The notes: a model not told the origin generated them from the sequence alone. Shown: positions 43,929-53,974, counted from the stretch's first letter. The stretch: DNA of 64,000 bases from Bacillota bacterium (GCA_023411555.1 JAEYOQ010000047.1:28007-92006); one strand, 5' to 3'. Numbers and translations are program-made.

Positions 43929-44798
43929 TTATAGTTCAACCTCTACTTCAGACAGATTTAATGCCTTTCCACCGACTTTAACTTCAATAACTTCATTCTC
44001 TTTCGTGATCAATTCAGCGAGTATTTCCGATGGCTTTCCCATTGAATAACCTTGTTCGAAAACTATATGAGTAGCGTAGTCAGGTTTGATTTTACCATAT
44101 TTAAACAAGTAACATGCAAGTGCACCATTCGATGTACCCGTTGCAGATTCTTCATTAATTCCATAGAGTGGTGCCAAATTCCTACAATAGGCATTTGAGC
44201 TGTTAAGTGACTCAAGTGTGAAAATATGATAACCAATTGCATTATACTTACTGCTAATTTTAGATACCATTTCAAAATTTGGTTCTATCGCATTCATCAT
44301 ATCTATATTTTTTATAGGTATAATAATATCTCTAAGACCCGTAGATACGATTTGTATTGGCAGCTCATCAATCATTTCAGCTGTCGTAATGTTCAGCGAA
44401 TCTGCAATTTCCTGCTTTCCTATTGTTTGATAATAACTTGGCGTATTTTGATTCATCATTATTGATAAATCTTCCTTTATTTCAACGCTTAGAACTCCTG
44501 TCTTGGTTTCTTGAAGATATTTACCTGGTTTTATACATCCTTGACTTAATAGTGTACTGAATGTTGCTATCGTAGCATGTCCACAAATATCGACTTCATC
44601 CTTGGGTGTAAAAAATCTTACTTTAAAGTCTGCAATATCTGACTTCATGACAAAGGCAGTTTCACTATAGCCAATTATACCAGCAACCTTTTTCATGTCA
44701 TCCTCTGATAAAGCATCTGCATTAAGCACAACGCCCGCAGGATTTCCTCCCTCTAAACATTTTGCAAATGAATTTAATGTATAAACTTTCAGCTTCAT
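43929..44798 (-). CDS. PhzF family isomerase/epimerase
   Basis: The 289-residue protein shows the PhzF pattern: NPAGVVL near the start, ETAFVMKS with the catalytic Glu, FFTPKDEVDICGHATIATF, and the second-half GTSNGALACYLFKYG block. The fold is that of diaminopimelate epimerase. No phenazine genes are near, so it is a stand-alone member of unknown substrate. AAGGAG precedes the ATG. Confidence 0.88.
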   Translation of the reverse strand: MKLKVYTLNSFAKCLEGGNPAGVVLNADALSEDDMKKVAGIIGYSETAFVMKSDIADFKVRFFTPKDEVDICGHATIATFSTLLSQGCIKPGKYLQETKTGVLSVEIKEDLSIMMNQNTPSYYQTIGKQEIADSLNITTAEMIDELPIQIVSTGLRDIIIPIKNIDMMNAIEPNFEMVSKISSKYNAIGYHIFTLESLNSSNAYCRNLAPLYGINEESATGTSNGALACYLFKYGKIKPDYATHIVFEQGYSMGKPSEILAELITKENEVIEVKVGGKALNLSEVEVEL

Positions 44799-44895
44799 TA
44801 ATTTATCTCCTTAGATTCTATATCAATTTACTATTATAATAAAACGCATCCTTTTGGTATCTAAATTATTTTTATTATTAGTTGTTCTGATTCCT

Positions 44896-45480
44896 TCACG
44901 ATAATTTATTTAGATTATCTATAATTATCTCTAGATTGTGGGGCACAGATAATGTTCCATCAATTACAATAATAGGACAACCTAGTTTCGTCGCAGTTTC
45001 CTCAACTGCTTTTGAATCTCGATTTTCCACTACTTTTCGGAATTCCATTTGTTGTGCAAACATATCGCCACCATCAAGCACTCTTTCTCCGAACCTTTTT
45101 CCTTCCCTCTCTTGAATTCTTTTCAATCTTTCTTCAATTGGCGTTTGAACCCAAAAAGCAATATCTATACGAGAAAGAATTTCATCACCCCAATTCATTG
45201 TAACCCCAGTAATGATAAACTTAGGATGAGCCTTTATATCCTCCATAATTGCAGTATGTACTTCGTTCTTTGATCTAGGATTAGAAAAAGGTAGTTCGCC
45301 GATATGCTCTGTATCGATTACACCCTTATTCTCTAAAGCCCATTTTCTTGATTCTCTTTGCTCAGGAAAATAATAATCCTCCAGGTCCATCTCAAAATAA
45401 CCTATTTGCTTTGCCAACGCATGAGTTATAGTCGACTTCCCGCTTCCATTCAGCCCGAAAATAGCAATCCCTTGAATCAT
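44896..45480 (-). CDS. AAA/shikimate-kinase-like P-loop protein
   Basis: The 194-residue protein has FGLNGSGKSTITHALAK as Walker A at about residues 8-22 and MDLEDYYFPEQRESR after it, followed by DIAFWVQTPIEERLKRIQEREGKRF (key residues: lid arginines), typical of small kinases of the nucleotide/shikimate kinase group. The true substrate is not known. GAGGGG precedes the ATG. Confidence 0.75.
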   Translation of the reverse strand: MIQGIAIFGLNGSGKSTITHALAKQIGYFEMDLEDYYFPEQRESRKWALENKGVIDTEHIGELPFSNPRSKNEVHTAIMEDIKAHPKFIITGVTMNWGDEILSRIDIAFWVQTPIEERLKRIQEREGKRFGERVLDGGDMFAQQMEFRKVVENRDSKAVEETATKLGCPIIVIDGTLSVPHNLEIIIDNLNKLS

Positions 45481-45539
45481 TCTTTACACCCCTCAAGTTC
45501 AAATTTATGATACTCTTGATAATAATCTCTGCTGATAAA

Positions 45540-46604
45540 CTAATGTTTTATATCTATGCGAAAGGGAATGCAATTCTCAGTATTTCTATGTGCAAAAAAT
45601 GTCCCTTCACCAGTTGATAGGTTATATAAAACTGACCACTGCAATTTGTCAACGCCTTCGTCTATAACTCCGATTTGAGCAAGCAAAGCTATGGCTTGAT
45701 CCTCACTCAAGGAAGCTCCATTGTTCTCTATTGCGGTTTTCACCGTATCATAGCGCTCAAACTCTGTAAAGCCCTCTCCAATATTCACCCCATTGTAAGC
45801 AATGAAATTAGAAGCGATCTGATAAGTGGTATCTGCTTTAACAACCTGTATCCCACCATCATAATATTCTACGATGACCGAAGAACCACTGGAATCAGCG
45901 ATCAGGTAATGACAGTAGATGTCACCTGAAAAGTAAATATTGTACTGCCTTAGGAGTACAACAGCTTCATCAACCGTTGCTGCCTTATCAAGTACAAGCC
46001 GTATGGCTGTTGTAGTATTAAGTGTAATCTTGCTATCATCATTCTCAAGATGAACCTCCGGTACGGCAAGAAGTGCAATCGCTAGCCCCTTTTCATTCAT
46101 TCCATCAAAGGGAAGATAGGGTGCCGCAAGAGTTAGAAAGCTGTCAAAGCTTATACCATCCGGCAAATAATCCTCTGAATATCCTGCAAAAGATAAATTA
46201 ACTGTTGAAACAGATGCATAGCCGTTATCTGGTTTTGTGTAAAGCTGCAAAGACGGCGCATATACAAAATCAAAATTCCTGCCATATAGGATTTCACCAT
46301 TTTCATTTTCTGCAACGAAGGCTGTACATCCAGCACCCGTTACGCCTAAATCAAGGGGCAATCCCTTTAATAAACGTTTTGTTACAAAGGCCTCAATATC
46401 AGCATCACTTCTTGCACCTGTTTCAAGGAATTGATCAAATCCATAGTCTCCGTAATAGGTCATCTTAAAGCTACCATAATCATCTAACTTTTTTAAGGAT
46501 GTTAAGCTGTGTAATTCATTCCAGAATAAAGCTATCGTCACACCCATTAGCAATAAAATAATTATTAGTAAACCAGTTCCTATTCGTATTAATTTCTTTA
46601 TCAT
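45540..46604 (-). CDS. Membrane-anchored linear amide C-N hydrolase
   Basis: The 354-residue protein has an N-terminal membrane helix (about 7-28) and an Ntn-hydrolase domain of the choloylglycine hydrolase/acyltransferase group: GAGCTAFVAENENGEILYGRN (Cys near 93 as likely nucleophile; RNFDF follows), DGMNEKGLAIALL and YQIASNFIAYNG. In this class the N-terminal Cys is usually exposed by processing; here it is internal, after a signal anchor. It might hydrolyse acyl amides or bile acid conjugates. GGAGATG precedes the ATG. Confidence 0.8.
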   Translation of the reverse strand: MIKKLIRIGTGLLIIILLLMGVTIALFWNELHSLTSLKKLDDYGSFKMTYYGDYGFDQFLETGARSDADIEAFVTKRLLKGLPLDLGVTGAGCTAFVAENENGEILYGRNFDFVYAPSLQLYTKPDNGYASVSTVNLSFAGYSEDYLPDGISFDSFLTLAAPYLPFDGMNEKGLAIALLAVPEVHLENDDSKITLNTTTAIRLVLDKAATVDEAVVLLRQYNIYFSGDIYCHYLIADSSGSSVIVEYYDGGIQVVKADTTYQIASNFIAYNGVNIGEGFTEFERYDTVKTAIENNGASLSEDQAIALLAQIGVIDEGVDKLQWSVLYNLSTGEGTFFAHRNTENCIPFRIDIKH

Positions 46605-46716
46605 TATTCATCTCCATTGATTAATCATTAGTATACTTGTAAGGCAGGAAGCCTCAACTAATAATGCCCCATCACCGGCCTATCCTTTGTCCTTTCCTTT
46701 CAGGGCATACCCGCAT

Positions 46717-46992
46717 TTATTTCTGTACCTTCGCTAGATACTCTAGTACATCCACCACTTTCATCTGAAAACTCTCAGGAATTTCCTTTCTTCCTGGTAG
46801 TACTGCTTGAAAGCATTTTTGCGGAATATTTTCCTTCTCAAATACTGGTTCATTTAAACCAAGCATTTTTGATAGTTCTGCCTGGAATTGCATATAGTCG
46901 TACGTATCTTTCGTTCCAACATGAAATATTCCACTAAGGTCTTCTTTGATGAAGTGCTCGATCCAATCAGCAATTTGGATATTCGTTGTATA
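46717..46992 (-). pseudogene. C-terminal fragment of an RmlD-type sugar nucleotide reductase
   Basis: The frame gives TNIQIADWIEHFIKEDLSGI, then FHVGTKDTYDYMQFQAEL and a tail to a stop (about 90 codons). The I-Q-I-A-D-W-I and G-I-F-H-V-G blocks are the substrate-domain end of RmlD-like NAD-dependent reductases. An in-frame stop at about 46993 cuts it off from any N-terminal part. The NAD-binding domain is not present nearby. Confidence 0.7.
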
Positions 46993-47046
46993 CTATTACT
47001 TCGCTTTTTTCTCTCTCAGAAAGCCCGCTTTTATAGTCAAGTATTC

Positions 47047-47925
47047 TTAGTAAAAATCAACATCAGAAGCTTTGAGTGTAAGGTACCTTACCTGACTATT
47101 CTCATCCTGAAGTGCAGTGTGAAATTCATAGGAATCATTTGTAATATATATTTCATCATATATCCACCAGGAGCCCTCAATATGTTCTTCTTCGATAATC
47201 GTTGCATTATGATAGATCAATTTATAAACATTAGTAAATCCACCGCTGTGATCAAATTCAATGATCACATCCGTGCCCTTATGCTCAAAGCTTGTTATCT
47301 TACAATCATGAAATCCATATTGCTTCTGTATCTTCTCTGGTAGGAGTTTTTCTATACTTTTATAATGCTTCACGTATTCTTGCTGAATTTCCATTAATTC
47401 TTTCTCATTCTGAGCACAGAAATAATGGATTCTTGTTTTTATGTCCTTAGACACCTTATTTAGAGCGAGTACTCTAATATCAGCTACATCCCTCAGTATA
47501 TCTTCTGGTAACAGCGCTTCCAGTTGTCTCATTCTACAGTACATATCACTTTCAAATTGCTTTGTAAGAGACTCTTCATCATACACCTGAGGTACATAAT
47601 TATCATAAGCTTCTTTTTCCTTTTGATAAATATCCTCTCTCACTCGTTCAAGTTCCTCCGATGAAAGGAGCTGCGAGGCGTCTACAAGTTCACCTTTTTC
47701 ATTAACCATAGACAGCGACTCCCACCGCCCAGGTGAAAATACATCATCCGCTGTCAGTTCAGACACTTCCTTTTGTATTCTAAGATGCTGCTTTAGCATA
47801 CAGTGATATAGGTTCTGGAAATACTCCTCAGAAAAGGTTTCGGCCGGTTTAGTCACACACATCAACAGGTCAATATCTGATCCTTCTTTTAATTTAAACC
47901 ATTCTCTCGTAAAGAATTTCATCAT
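47047..47925 (-). CDS. DUF4085 family protein
   Basis: The 292-residue protein starts MMKFFTREWFK and consists of a helical, charged N-terminal 180 residues (KEKEAYDNYVPQVYDEESLTK, YCRMRQLEALLPEDILRDVADIRVLAL) and a C-terminal beta domain (YGFHDCKITSFEH, VIIEFDHSGGFTNVYKLIYH). This agrees with DUF4085, whose role is unknown. The start is uncertain: a TTG six codons upstream is possible. Confidence 0.7.
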   Translation of the reverse strand: MMKFFTREWFKLKEGSDIDLLMCVTKPAETFSEEYFQNLYHCMLKQHLRIQKEVSELTADDVFSPGRWESLSMVNEKGELVDASQLLSSEELERVREDIYQKEKEAYDNYVPQVYDEESLTKQFESDMYCRMRQLEALLPEDILRDVADIRVLALNKVSKDIKTRIHYFCAQNEKELMEIQQEYVKHYKSIEKLLPEKIQKQYGFHDCKITSFEHKGTDVIIEFDHSGGFTNVYKLIYHNATIIEEEHIEGSWWIYDEIYITNDSYEFHTALQDENSQVRYLTLKASDVDFY

Positions 47926-48164
47926 TGATCTCACTTTCAACATTATTCAAGAATTCCTGATAGAAATATGAGTGGAATAGGAAAACCCGGACCATGCAGA
48001 AAAATCACAATGGGATTTGTGTTATCTCTGATGCTTCATTGACTTTCTCCTTCATTATGCTACTCTATAATGATATCCGACATATCTTTAAATGACACTT
48101 AGCAATATATACTGAGCAATTCTGTGATACATTTATGATACGCATTCGCATATATCTATAGTTC

Positions 48165-48683
48165 CTATATGTAACGCCTCACATTGTTCATATAATTTAT
48201 ATACTCTTGCCCAAATTTTTGAACGCACCATCTTTCCTCCGATAGGATAATCCAATGTCCGGATACTTGAAAAACGATTAGTACTGCAAATAATAGTAAC
48301 GACTGAGTAAGCAATACACAACCTAAAAAATAGATAAAATATGCGACGTACATGGGATTACGAGAGAAACGGTAGAGTCCTCTCAGATTAATACCATTCT
48401 CCTTAGGTTTTGCATAATCCAATACAGATATAAAACATAATAAGACGCCTATCCCATATACCAATACCCCTATGTAAAACCATTGATGATCAATTTTTAT
48501 CTTGAGAAAGAACAGATATATGAAAATCATTAGGTTAGAAAGCTGATATAACCAATATGCTGTCTTCTCTTTTCCTATCAATGGGGCAAAATAGGCTGCG
48601 CGTTTTAGGGATTCCTTATCTAATATACTTAACAGACCGAATCTTATTAATATAAGTGGTATTACTGTCAGAAATGCATTCAT
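48165..48683 (-). CDS. Isoprenylcysteine carboxyl methyltransferase-like membrane protein
   Basis: The protein (172 residues from this ATG, 184 from the longest start) has four to five hydrophobic helices and the C-terminal signature GLYRFSRNPMYVAYFIYFLG and EERWCVQKFGQEYINYMNNV, which in the ICMT/PEMT group binds S-adenosylmethionine and the phosphate of the substrate. Bacterial members methylate lipids or unknown isoprenoids. Start assignment is weak because no strong ribosome binding site is seen. Confidence 0.75.
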   Translation of the reverse strand: MNAFLTVIPLILIRFGLLSILDKESLKRAAYFAPLIGKEKTAYWLYQLSNLMIFIYLFFLKIKIDHQWFYIGVLVYGIGVLLCFISVLDYAKPKENGINLRGLYRFSRNPMYVAYFIYFLGCVLLTQSLLLFAVLIVFQVSGHWIILSEERWCVQKFGQEYINYMNNVRRYI

Positions 48684-48726
48684 TGTGTCCACGCTCTCTT
48701 CCATATAAATTATTAACACCCTTTAC

Positions 48727-49224
48727 TCATCCATCATGTTCCTCAACCAAACACTCCATTATCTTAATTTCTCGGATTACCCATGGGCAGTTTTCTAAGT
48801 CAGGTACTTGATAGTTTCTTTCAATTGCTGCCTGCAAAGTTATCCATACAATCTGATAATCATATTCCTCCTCATATTCATCCAGATTTCGGCTACCTGC
48901 CTCATCTTCTACATCGCAGAAAAAATAATGGGAATCCATCTCTAAGACATCATCGTATTTTCCTTTTCTTCGTTCAAGGACCGTTCCATATTCCTTTATA
49001 CTACTTCTAATCACGCGAAACCCTGTCTCTTCCTGTACCTCACGAATTACGGTGTCCTCCAGTGTCTCTTCATTCTCTGCACCGCCACCGGGGAATTTAT
49101 AATCACCATACTTACTACAAATTAATAAATAAAGATTACCCTTCCTGATGATACCTCTGGCAGCCGTTCGCTTAAATGCAGAATTTTCACTGTCATAATT
49201 CTTTAAATCAATCCGTATATTCAT
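48727..49224 (-). CDS. NUDIX hydrolase
   Basis: The 165-residue protein has a NUDIX box with GGGAENEETLEDTVIREVQEETG (key residues Gly-x5-Glu ... REVQEETG, about 47-68). The preceding RGIIRKGNLYLLICSKYGDYKFP is the family beta strand region. The substrate is unknown. AGGAG precedes the ATG. It is the second NUDIX gene in the window and unrelated in detail to that at 15317. Confidence 0.88.
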   Translation of the reverse strand: MNIRIDLKNYDSENSAFKRTAARGIIRKGNLYLLICSKYGDYKFPGGGAENEETLEDTVIREVQEETGFRVIRSSIKEYGTVLERRKGKYDDVLEMDSHYFFCDVEDEAGSRNLDEYEEEYDYQIVWITLQAAIERNYQVPDLENCPWVIREIKIMECLVEEHDG

Positions 49225-49247
49225 ATCGATCTCCTCATTAATCAGCC

Positions 49248-49465
49248 TTACTCCATGTCACTTGTCCGATTATCCTCCCGGTCACTCCTACATACAGTAA
49301 TCGTACCCTCCTCACCGTTCAGAATAACCTTGTCGCCTGTCTTTAGAACATCAAATGCTTTTTGATATTATAGTAATTCGCATACTCAGACGGTTCAAAT
49401 CCGCTTCCTACATAATTCCGATATGGTTCTTCATCCGGATCCAATCCAATGCAAGTCTCTTTGTG
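49248..49465 (-). pseudogene. Frameshifted C-terminal fragment of an unrecognised protein
   Basis: One frame reads GLDPDEEPYRNYVGSGFEP then SEYANYYNIKK; near 49358 the reading shifts and continues FDVLKTGDKVILNGEEGTI then TVCRSDREDN to a stop. The two halves fit one protein with a single-base frameshift. The end (LK-x-G-D-K-V-x-L-x-G-E-E-G-T) is a small beta domain. The front is missing and no start is present. Confidence 0.5.
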
Positions 49466-49480
49466 TTATCAATTAATCTG

Positions 49481-50203
49481 CTATATAATGAACCATTGAA
49501 TAAAATCAATGATAAAATGCAGAATAGTTGGAGCAACAATGCTATTATACTTCGAGTACAGGTACTGAAAACCAATATGTAAAATAGCAATATTAATTAA
49601 GCTCGGCCAATTGGCTAATATGTATTCTAGCAAAGTCATTTGACTCATAATTAGATGAAAGGGAATATGTAATAATGAAAACATTACACCTACAAGGATG
49701 ATTGATAATTGTTTATTCTTAAAATACCCATATAATCTTGTTCCTATATACCCTCTAAACGCAAGTTCTTCCATAAAACCAATAAAGACTAAGAAATATA
49801 TAATTCTCATAATGATATCGCCAATATTGGCTCGCATTGATGAATCAGATACTTTCATCCATATAATTCCTATCATAGCAACCAATATTGATAAAAGCAT
49901 TCCGACTCGGAATGACTTTATAGCCTGTTTCTTGCTAAAGCCAAGTGTATCAAACTTTTGCTTACGGATTAAGCAAATCATAAATACACAGCCAATGATA
50001 CTTAGTGCAACAATGCCTGTCATACAAAAGATATATCCCTCTGTTAAGGATGATCTTTTTTCTACAAATAGCTTCCCTAATAACACAAATTCAAGTATCA
50101 TAACTGCATATAAGATTAGCGCAAATAAGACATCCTTTTTTCCGTATTTCTCAGTTTGCTGCACATATTCATCATTAGCACCCAAAACTGCTATTTTCTC
50201 CAT
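49481..50203 (-). CDS. CPBP family intramembrane metalloprotease
   Basis: The 240-residue protein has six to seven hydrophobic helices and the three CPBP/Abi motifs: MEELAFRGYIG (EExxxR), SLLHIPFHL (His) and PTILHFIIDF (His/Asp). Relatives include Rce1 and bacteriocin-immunity proteases. No bacteriocin genes are adjacent. AAAGGA lies before the ATG. Confidence 0.88.
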   Translation of the reverse strand: MEKIAVLGANDEYVQQTEKYGKKDVLFALILYAVMILEFVLLGKLFVEKRSSLTEGYIFCMTGIVALSIIGCVFMICLIRKQKFDTLGFSKKQAIKSFRVGMLLSILVAMIGIIWMKVSDSSMRANIGDIIMRIIYFLVFIGFMEELAFRGYIGTRLYGYFKNKQLSIILVGVMFSLLHIPFHLIMSQMTLLEYILANWPSLINIAILHIGFQYLYSKYNSIVAPTILHFIIDFIQWFII

Positions 50204-50244
50204 TGCTTTGTCCTTTCAAAATCCGATATATCGATATGATTTTT

Positions 50245-51195
50245 CTAATCAATGCTCTCTTCAATAAATGCAAACACTTCTTTCGTATATCGGTTCCTCT
50301 CGTCCCAAAAAGCGAACAAATGCTCAGAATTATCATATGTAATTAGCTTCTTATTCTCATGAGGTATTGCACTTAATATATCTTTTGACATGTAGTAAGG
50401 ACATGTGTGATCCTTGGTACTATGCATCAAAAGTGTTGGTATGCAGTTGGTCCGTGCTTGCTCTACCATATCTACATCGGAAAAGGAATAACCATAAAGC
50501 TGTTTGCAAAATACACTCCCAAGGGATGTTAATGTTGTCGCAGGAAGAGGGATTTTAACTTTCGTAAGTTCCCATTTGATCTCATTGTACATTCCGTTGT
50601 ATGGACTGTCTATAATAGCAAAATCCAGGTTTTCACCCGCATGCTCGGATCCTGAATAGTACGCAACCGTAGAGGCACCCATGGACTGACCTAAGGCACC
50701 GATGGTTTGTTGTTTCGCTTTTCCTTTCACGAAGTCAACTACCTGCTCCAAATCAAAACTCTCAAGGTATCCGAAGGATACAGTGGAAGCAGTGTTTTTA
50801 CCATGTGACCTCTGATCATATAAAACCACATTCCATCCCTTCTCCAAGAATATCTCCGATAAAGGATACATCGCCACATGATTGCCTTCATGCCAGTGAA
50901 CCAGTATTATGGTTTTGTTTTCATATGATCCCTGGGGACAAATATAATATATTGGTATTGTATATCCTTCTTTAGAATCGATTTTATATTCATCAATGCT
51001 AGCTTCCCAGGAATTCATGAAATCATCAAGATAGAACCCAGTTTCTTGAAAATAAAGTTCAACCATATCATTCGTATGCTCTTCTGTCATATGCGTCGCA
51101 ATATAGGCAACTAAAAAACCGATCATACTTACAACAAAAGTAGTAATTAGAAGGGCAAATACCAAAGGTATTAGTTTTAGATATTTTGATTTCAA
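50245..51195 (-). CDS. Alpha/beta hydrolase with N-terminal membrane anchor
   Basis: The 316-residue protein starts at TTG (AGGAGG 11 bases upstream) and has one helix at about 9-32, then an extracytoplasmic or membrane-facing hydrolase. The nucleophile elbow is GALGQSMGAST, the oxyanion segment VHWHEGNH, and the closing His is in YDNSEHLF; the Asp is in HSTKDHTCP. It resembles family S9/BAAT-type serine esterases (YfhR-like). The substrate is unknown. Confidence 0.85.
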   Translation of the reverse strand: MKSKYLKLIPLVFALLITTFVVSMIGFLVAYIATHMTEEHTNDMVELYFQETGFYLDDFMNSWEASIDEYKIDSKEGYTIPIYYICPQGSYENKTIILVHWHEGNHVAMYPLSEIFLEKGWNVVLYDQRSHGKNTASTVSFGYLESFDLEQVVDFVKGKAKQQTIGALGQSMGASTVAYYSGSEHAGENLDFAIIDSPYNGMYNEIKWELTKVKIPLPATTLTSLGSVFCKQLYGYSFSDVDMVEQARTNCIPTLLMHSTKDHTCPYYMSKDILSAIPHENKKLITYDNSEHLFAFWDERNRYTKEVFAFIEESID

Positions 51196-51442
51196 TCCGC
51201 TTTAATCCTCCTGCATATTATGTATGTCTTAGCAACAGTACTTTATTAACAATCCGGGCAATTATCAAGGTAATTAAATAGCATTCTAAAACCTTCTTCA
51301 TGGATCCGTACTGTAAATATGTAGTTATCTACTTGTTATTGTCCTACAAACGGAACGATAGCATTTATAGCTTCCTTTATTCCGGCATACTAGGCTACCC
51401 GGTCATCCTACTTTTTCTCCTTTGGAGACTCGGATATAGACT

Positions 51443-51970
51443 TTATATCTGTGTAATTTCTAGAGAGTACGTCAATTCTTCTCTGTCCTCATCGGATAGT
51501 TTATTCTTACGACCTCTGGATTTACTTTCCAGTGACATCCCCAGCTTCTCCATTACTTTATAGGAATTGACATTTTCACTATCACAGTGGGCGATAAACC
51601 TACGGATATTAAGTTCCTTCATTCCAAAGTCTATCATAGCTTGTGCGGCTTCTGATGCGTATCCGTTTCCCCAATACTCCTTACTAATAATCCAGCCAAG
51701 CTCCCCTTCTGTATATTCATCATTCATATAGAGACTAATCGCGCCAATATGCTTATTGTCAATTAATATTGCATATTCATAAAACTGAGGCCTTTGTTTT
51801 TGCCACTCGGCCTCTACACCTTCCAAAAAGCTCTTAGTCTCATCGATGTTCCTATCCGGTAAATAGACCATGTATTTCGCATTCTCTACATCACTTGAGT
51901 ACTTATGAGTAGACATAAGATATTGCATCCCCAATGGGACTAATAGCAGCCTTTTTGTATATATCTCCAT
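51443..51970 (-). CDS. GNAT family N-acetyltransferase (RimJ/RimL type)
   Basis: The 175-residue protein opens with MEIYTKRLLLVPLGMQYLMS and has ELGWIISKEYWGNGYASEAA (motif A) and RRFIAHCDSENVNSYKVMEKLG (motif B). Start chosen by the AGGGAG site; the longer frame adds 15 unlikely residues. Substrate unknown. Confidence 0.87.
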   Translation of the reverse strand: MEIYTKRLLLVPLGMQYLMSTHKYSSDVENAKYMVYLPDRNIDETKSFLEGVEAEWQKQRPQFYEYAILIDNKHIGAISLYMNDEYTEGELGWIISKEYWGNGYASEAAQAMIDFGMKELNIRRFIAHCDSENVNSYKVMEKLGMSLESKSRGRKNKLSDEDREELTYSLEITQI

Positions 51971-52024
51971 ATTTCTCCCTTCCGCCGCCATGCGCCGGCA
52001 CGAATATAATATCAACTGCTATGG

Positions 52025-52447
52025 TTATTGCATCCATTTCATTTCAAGCTCTATTTCACCTGTATTTTCATCAATTTGTTCCTTCACAACAGTAAAGCCT
52101 TCTCTTAAGTAAAATTTCACTGCACGCACATTCTTTTTATATACATGTAGAGATAATTTGGAATAACTTTCCTTGGCATAATCAAGTAAAGCTTTTCCTA
52201 TACCCTTGGATTGACAAGTTATATTAACAAATATTCCGGCAATATATTGATCCATTAACCCAATAAATCCCTGGAGCATGTTATTTTCTTCATAAATATA
52301 TATTGTTGAGCTTGGCAGCAGCTCTTTAACTGTATCATAATTTCCTAGCCAATATCCCTCATCAATAAAATCATGAGCCTTCCTGTTTGTTTCAAGCCAT
52401 AGCTTCATAACCGTATCCAAATCATCCTTCTGAAACGTTCGAATCAT
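52025..52447 (-). CDS. GNAT family N-acetyltransferase
   Basis: The 140-residue protein begins MIRTFQKDDLDTVMKLWLET and shows the acetyl-CoA loop FVNITCQSKGIGKALLDYAK and the end YLREGFTVVKEQID. This short form resembles YjaB-type enzymes. AAGGAG lies upstream of this ATG; an earlier in-frame start adds 13 residues. Confidence 0.87.
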   Translation of the reverse strand: MIRTFQKDDLDTVMKLWLETNRKAHDFIDEGYWLGNYDTVKELLPSSTIYIYEENNMLQGFIGLMDQYIAGIFVNITCQSKGIGKALLDYAKESYSKLSLHVYKKNVRAVKFYLREGFTVVKEQIDENTGEIELEMKWMQ

Positions 52448-52562
52448 AACTTCTCCTTTTGTAAAATTGCACAGTATTCTTGCCATTACTATAAATAACT
52501 TAATGGCTAACTAGAATTGCCAAGTCTTCTTATTTTTGTTCTTTGGACCTATCAAGTTAGAC

Positions 52563-52889
52563 TTAATCCTTCCTTTGTCCGGGAAATTTTATTTTTTGTA
52601 ATCGTGGGAACTGCTTATCAAACTCCTCTACTTCTTCTGCAGGAAGGTTCTCAAAGACCTTTGATTCATAGAATTTTCCCTTGATATTTTTCAAACCATC
52701 CTTGATTAATTCAATTCCCATAAAGGCATCAAAGTTTTTACCATCTGGGGTGGTTATCTGAAAGTGATCACAGGTCTTGAAGCCAATTCTCGGATAATAA
52801 TCCGGTTCACCAAATATTACAATTCCCTTATATCCTTTATCCGCAGCTATTTGCATTGTTTCTCGAAGCAATAGTTCACCGATACCAAA
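52563..52889 (-). pseudogene. C-terminal fragment of a YhbS-like GNAT acetyltransferase
   Basis: Directly after a TAG the frame reads FGIGELLLRETMQIAADKGY, then GIVIFGEPDYYPRIGFK and a long tail to a stop. This is the second half of a GNAT protein, beginning inside the acetyl-CoA loop; about 90 N-terminal residues are lost. A TTG inside could start translation but has no binding site and the product would lack the cofactor loop. Confidence 0.72.
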
Positions 52890-52899
52890 CTAATTCTGA

Positions 52900-53226
52900 T
52901 TACCAACGGCTCATGTTCTTATTATGCTTATCCTTATATACCTTCTCTAATTCTTCAGGCGTAATAGAATAACAAAGCATTACATCGTTCAAATACATAA
53001 ATACATCACAAATCTCTTCGATAAAATGCTCTCGTACTTCTTTATCCGTTACGATTTTATTATCGCCATCCTTTTTAATGATATCTGCTACTTCACCTGC
53101 TTCAATCATCATCCAAAGTAGTTTATCTCTTCCTTTTTCCATGGATAAACCACCCCATTTATCCATATATCTCTCCTGTAATTCCTTTTGTATCGCTTGC
53201 ATTTCTGTAATTCCAAAGTTGCTCAT
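52900..53226 (-). CDS. MazG-like NTP pyrophosphohydrolase
   Basis: The 108-residue protein has the MazG-type helices with metal-binding acidic residues: MIEAGEVADIIKKDG and FIEEICDVFMYLNDVML, i.e. the ExxE ... ExxD pattern. Such enzymes hydrolyse (d)NTPs for house-cleaning. The start was set by GGAGG eight bases upstream. Confidence 0.85.
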   Translation of the reverse strand: MSNFGITEMQAIQKELQERYMDKWGGLSMEKGRDKLLWMMIEAGEVADIIKKDGDNKIVTDKEVREHFIEEICDVFMYLNDVMLCYSITPEELEKVYKDKHNKNMSRW

Positions 53227-53345
53227 TCTCTCATCCTCCACGTAGTGTCCGCCCTCCGACTACACCGGATAGGTAAAATCATGCTTTTACAGCGCATATC
53301 CATTGATGTAAAGCAATCTCTAACAAGTTTGAAGCTGGTCTTCAA

Positions 53346-53864
53346 CTATCTATTCATCTCATAGGATGGATGATATAATCCTGTCGGTTCATAATAGTTA
53401 TCACCGATATATTGAAATCCCAGCCGAGCTAGCAGTTTCCTTGAGCCTGTGTTCTGCGGATGATGACCTGCATAAAGCTTTGCGGCATTGAATGTGGTAA
53501 AAGCATAATGTATCACTTCTGTTGCTGCTTCGAAGGCATACCCCTGACGCCAGTATTCTTTACGAAGGTGAAACCCTATCTCATAGGAATACTGTTCTGA
53601 CTGAAAGGGACGTAAACCACAGCATCCTATAAACTCATCACTCATCAAATCAAATATAGGCCAATATTGGATCTGATAATGCTTTCCATTATGTACTTCC
53701 GTCCTTAATCGATCCCTAATATCTTGCTGTGTGAATTTCCCTTTCGCACAGATATATCTGGTTACCTCTTCTTCCCCCCACAATTGAGTTGCTAATTCTA
53801 AATCAGCATCTGTCCAGTATGAGAAGCCGATACGTTCTGTCTTCATAAAATACTCTTTCTTCAT
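53346..53864 (-). CDS. GNAT family N-acetyltransferase (RimJ/RimL type)
   Basis: The 172-residue protein has the family blocks ERIGFSYWTDADLELATQLW, YEIGFHLRKEYWRQGYAFEA and HPQNTGSRKLLARLGFQYIG. Substrate unknown. GAGGTGG precedes the ATG. It is one of a run of four GNAT genes or fragments between 51.4 and 53.9 kb. Confidence 0.88.
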   Translation of the reverse strand: MKKEYFMKTERIGFSYWTDADLELATQLWGEEEVTRYICAKGKFTQQDIRDRLRTEVHNGKHYQIQYWPIFDLMSDEFIGCCGLRPFQSEQYSYEIGFHLRKEYWRQGYAFEAATEVIHYAFTTFNAAKLYAGHHPQNTGSRKLLARLGFQYIGDNYYEPTGLYHPSYEMNR

Positions 53865-53974
53865 TAGTCCACCTCATATTAAGTCCCATATTCTATATTT
53901 CATGTTAGCACAGCCAAACTATGCAACAATACCGTTTGCTCATCAAAATGACCTTTTCTTGTTTTCTCCTAATG

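Noticed and set aside
51247..51420. Readable pieces on the minus strand (for example YAGIKEAINAIVPFVGQ and RIHEEGFRMLFNYLDNC)
   Set aside because: They are separated by several in-frame stops at about the rate expected for random A+T-rich sequence, and no family was recognised.
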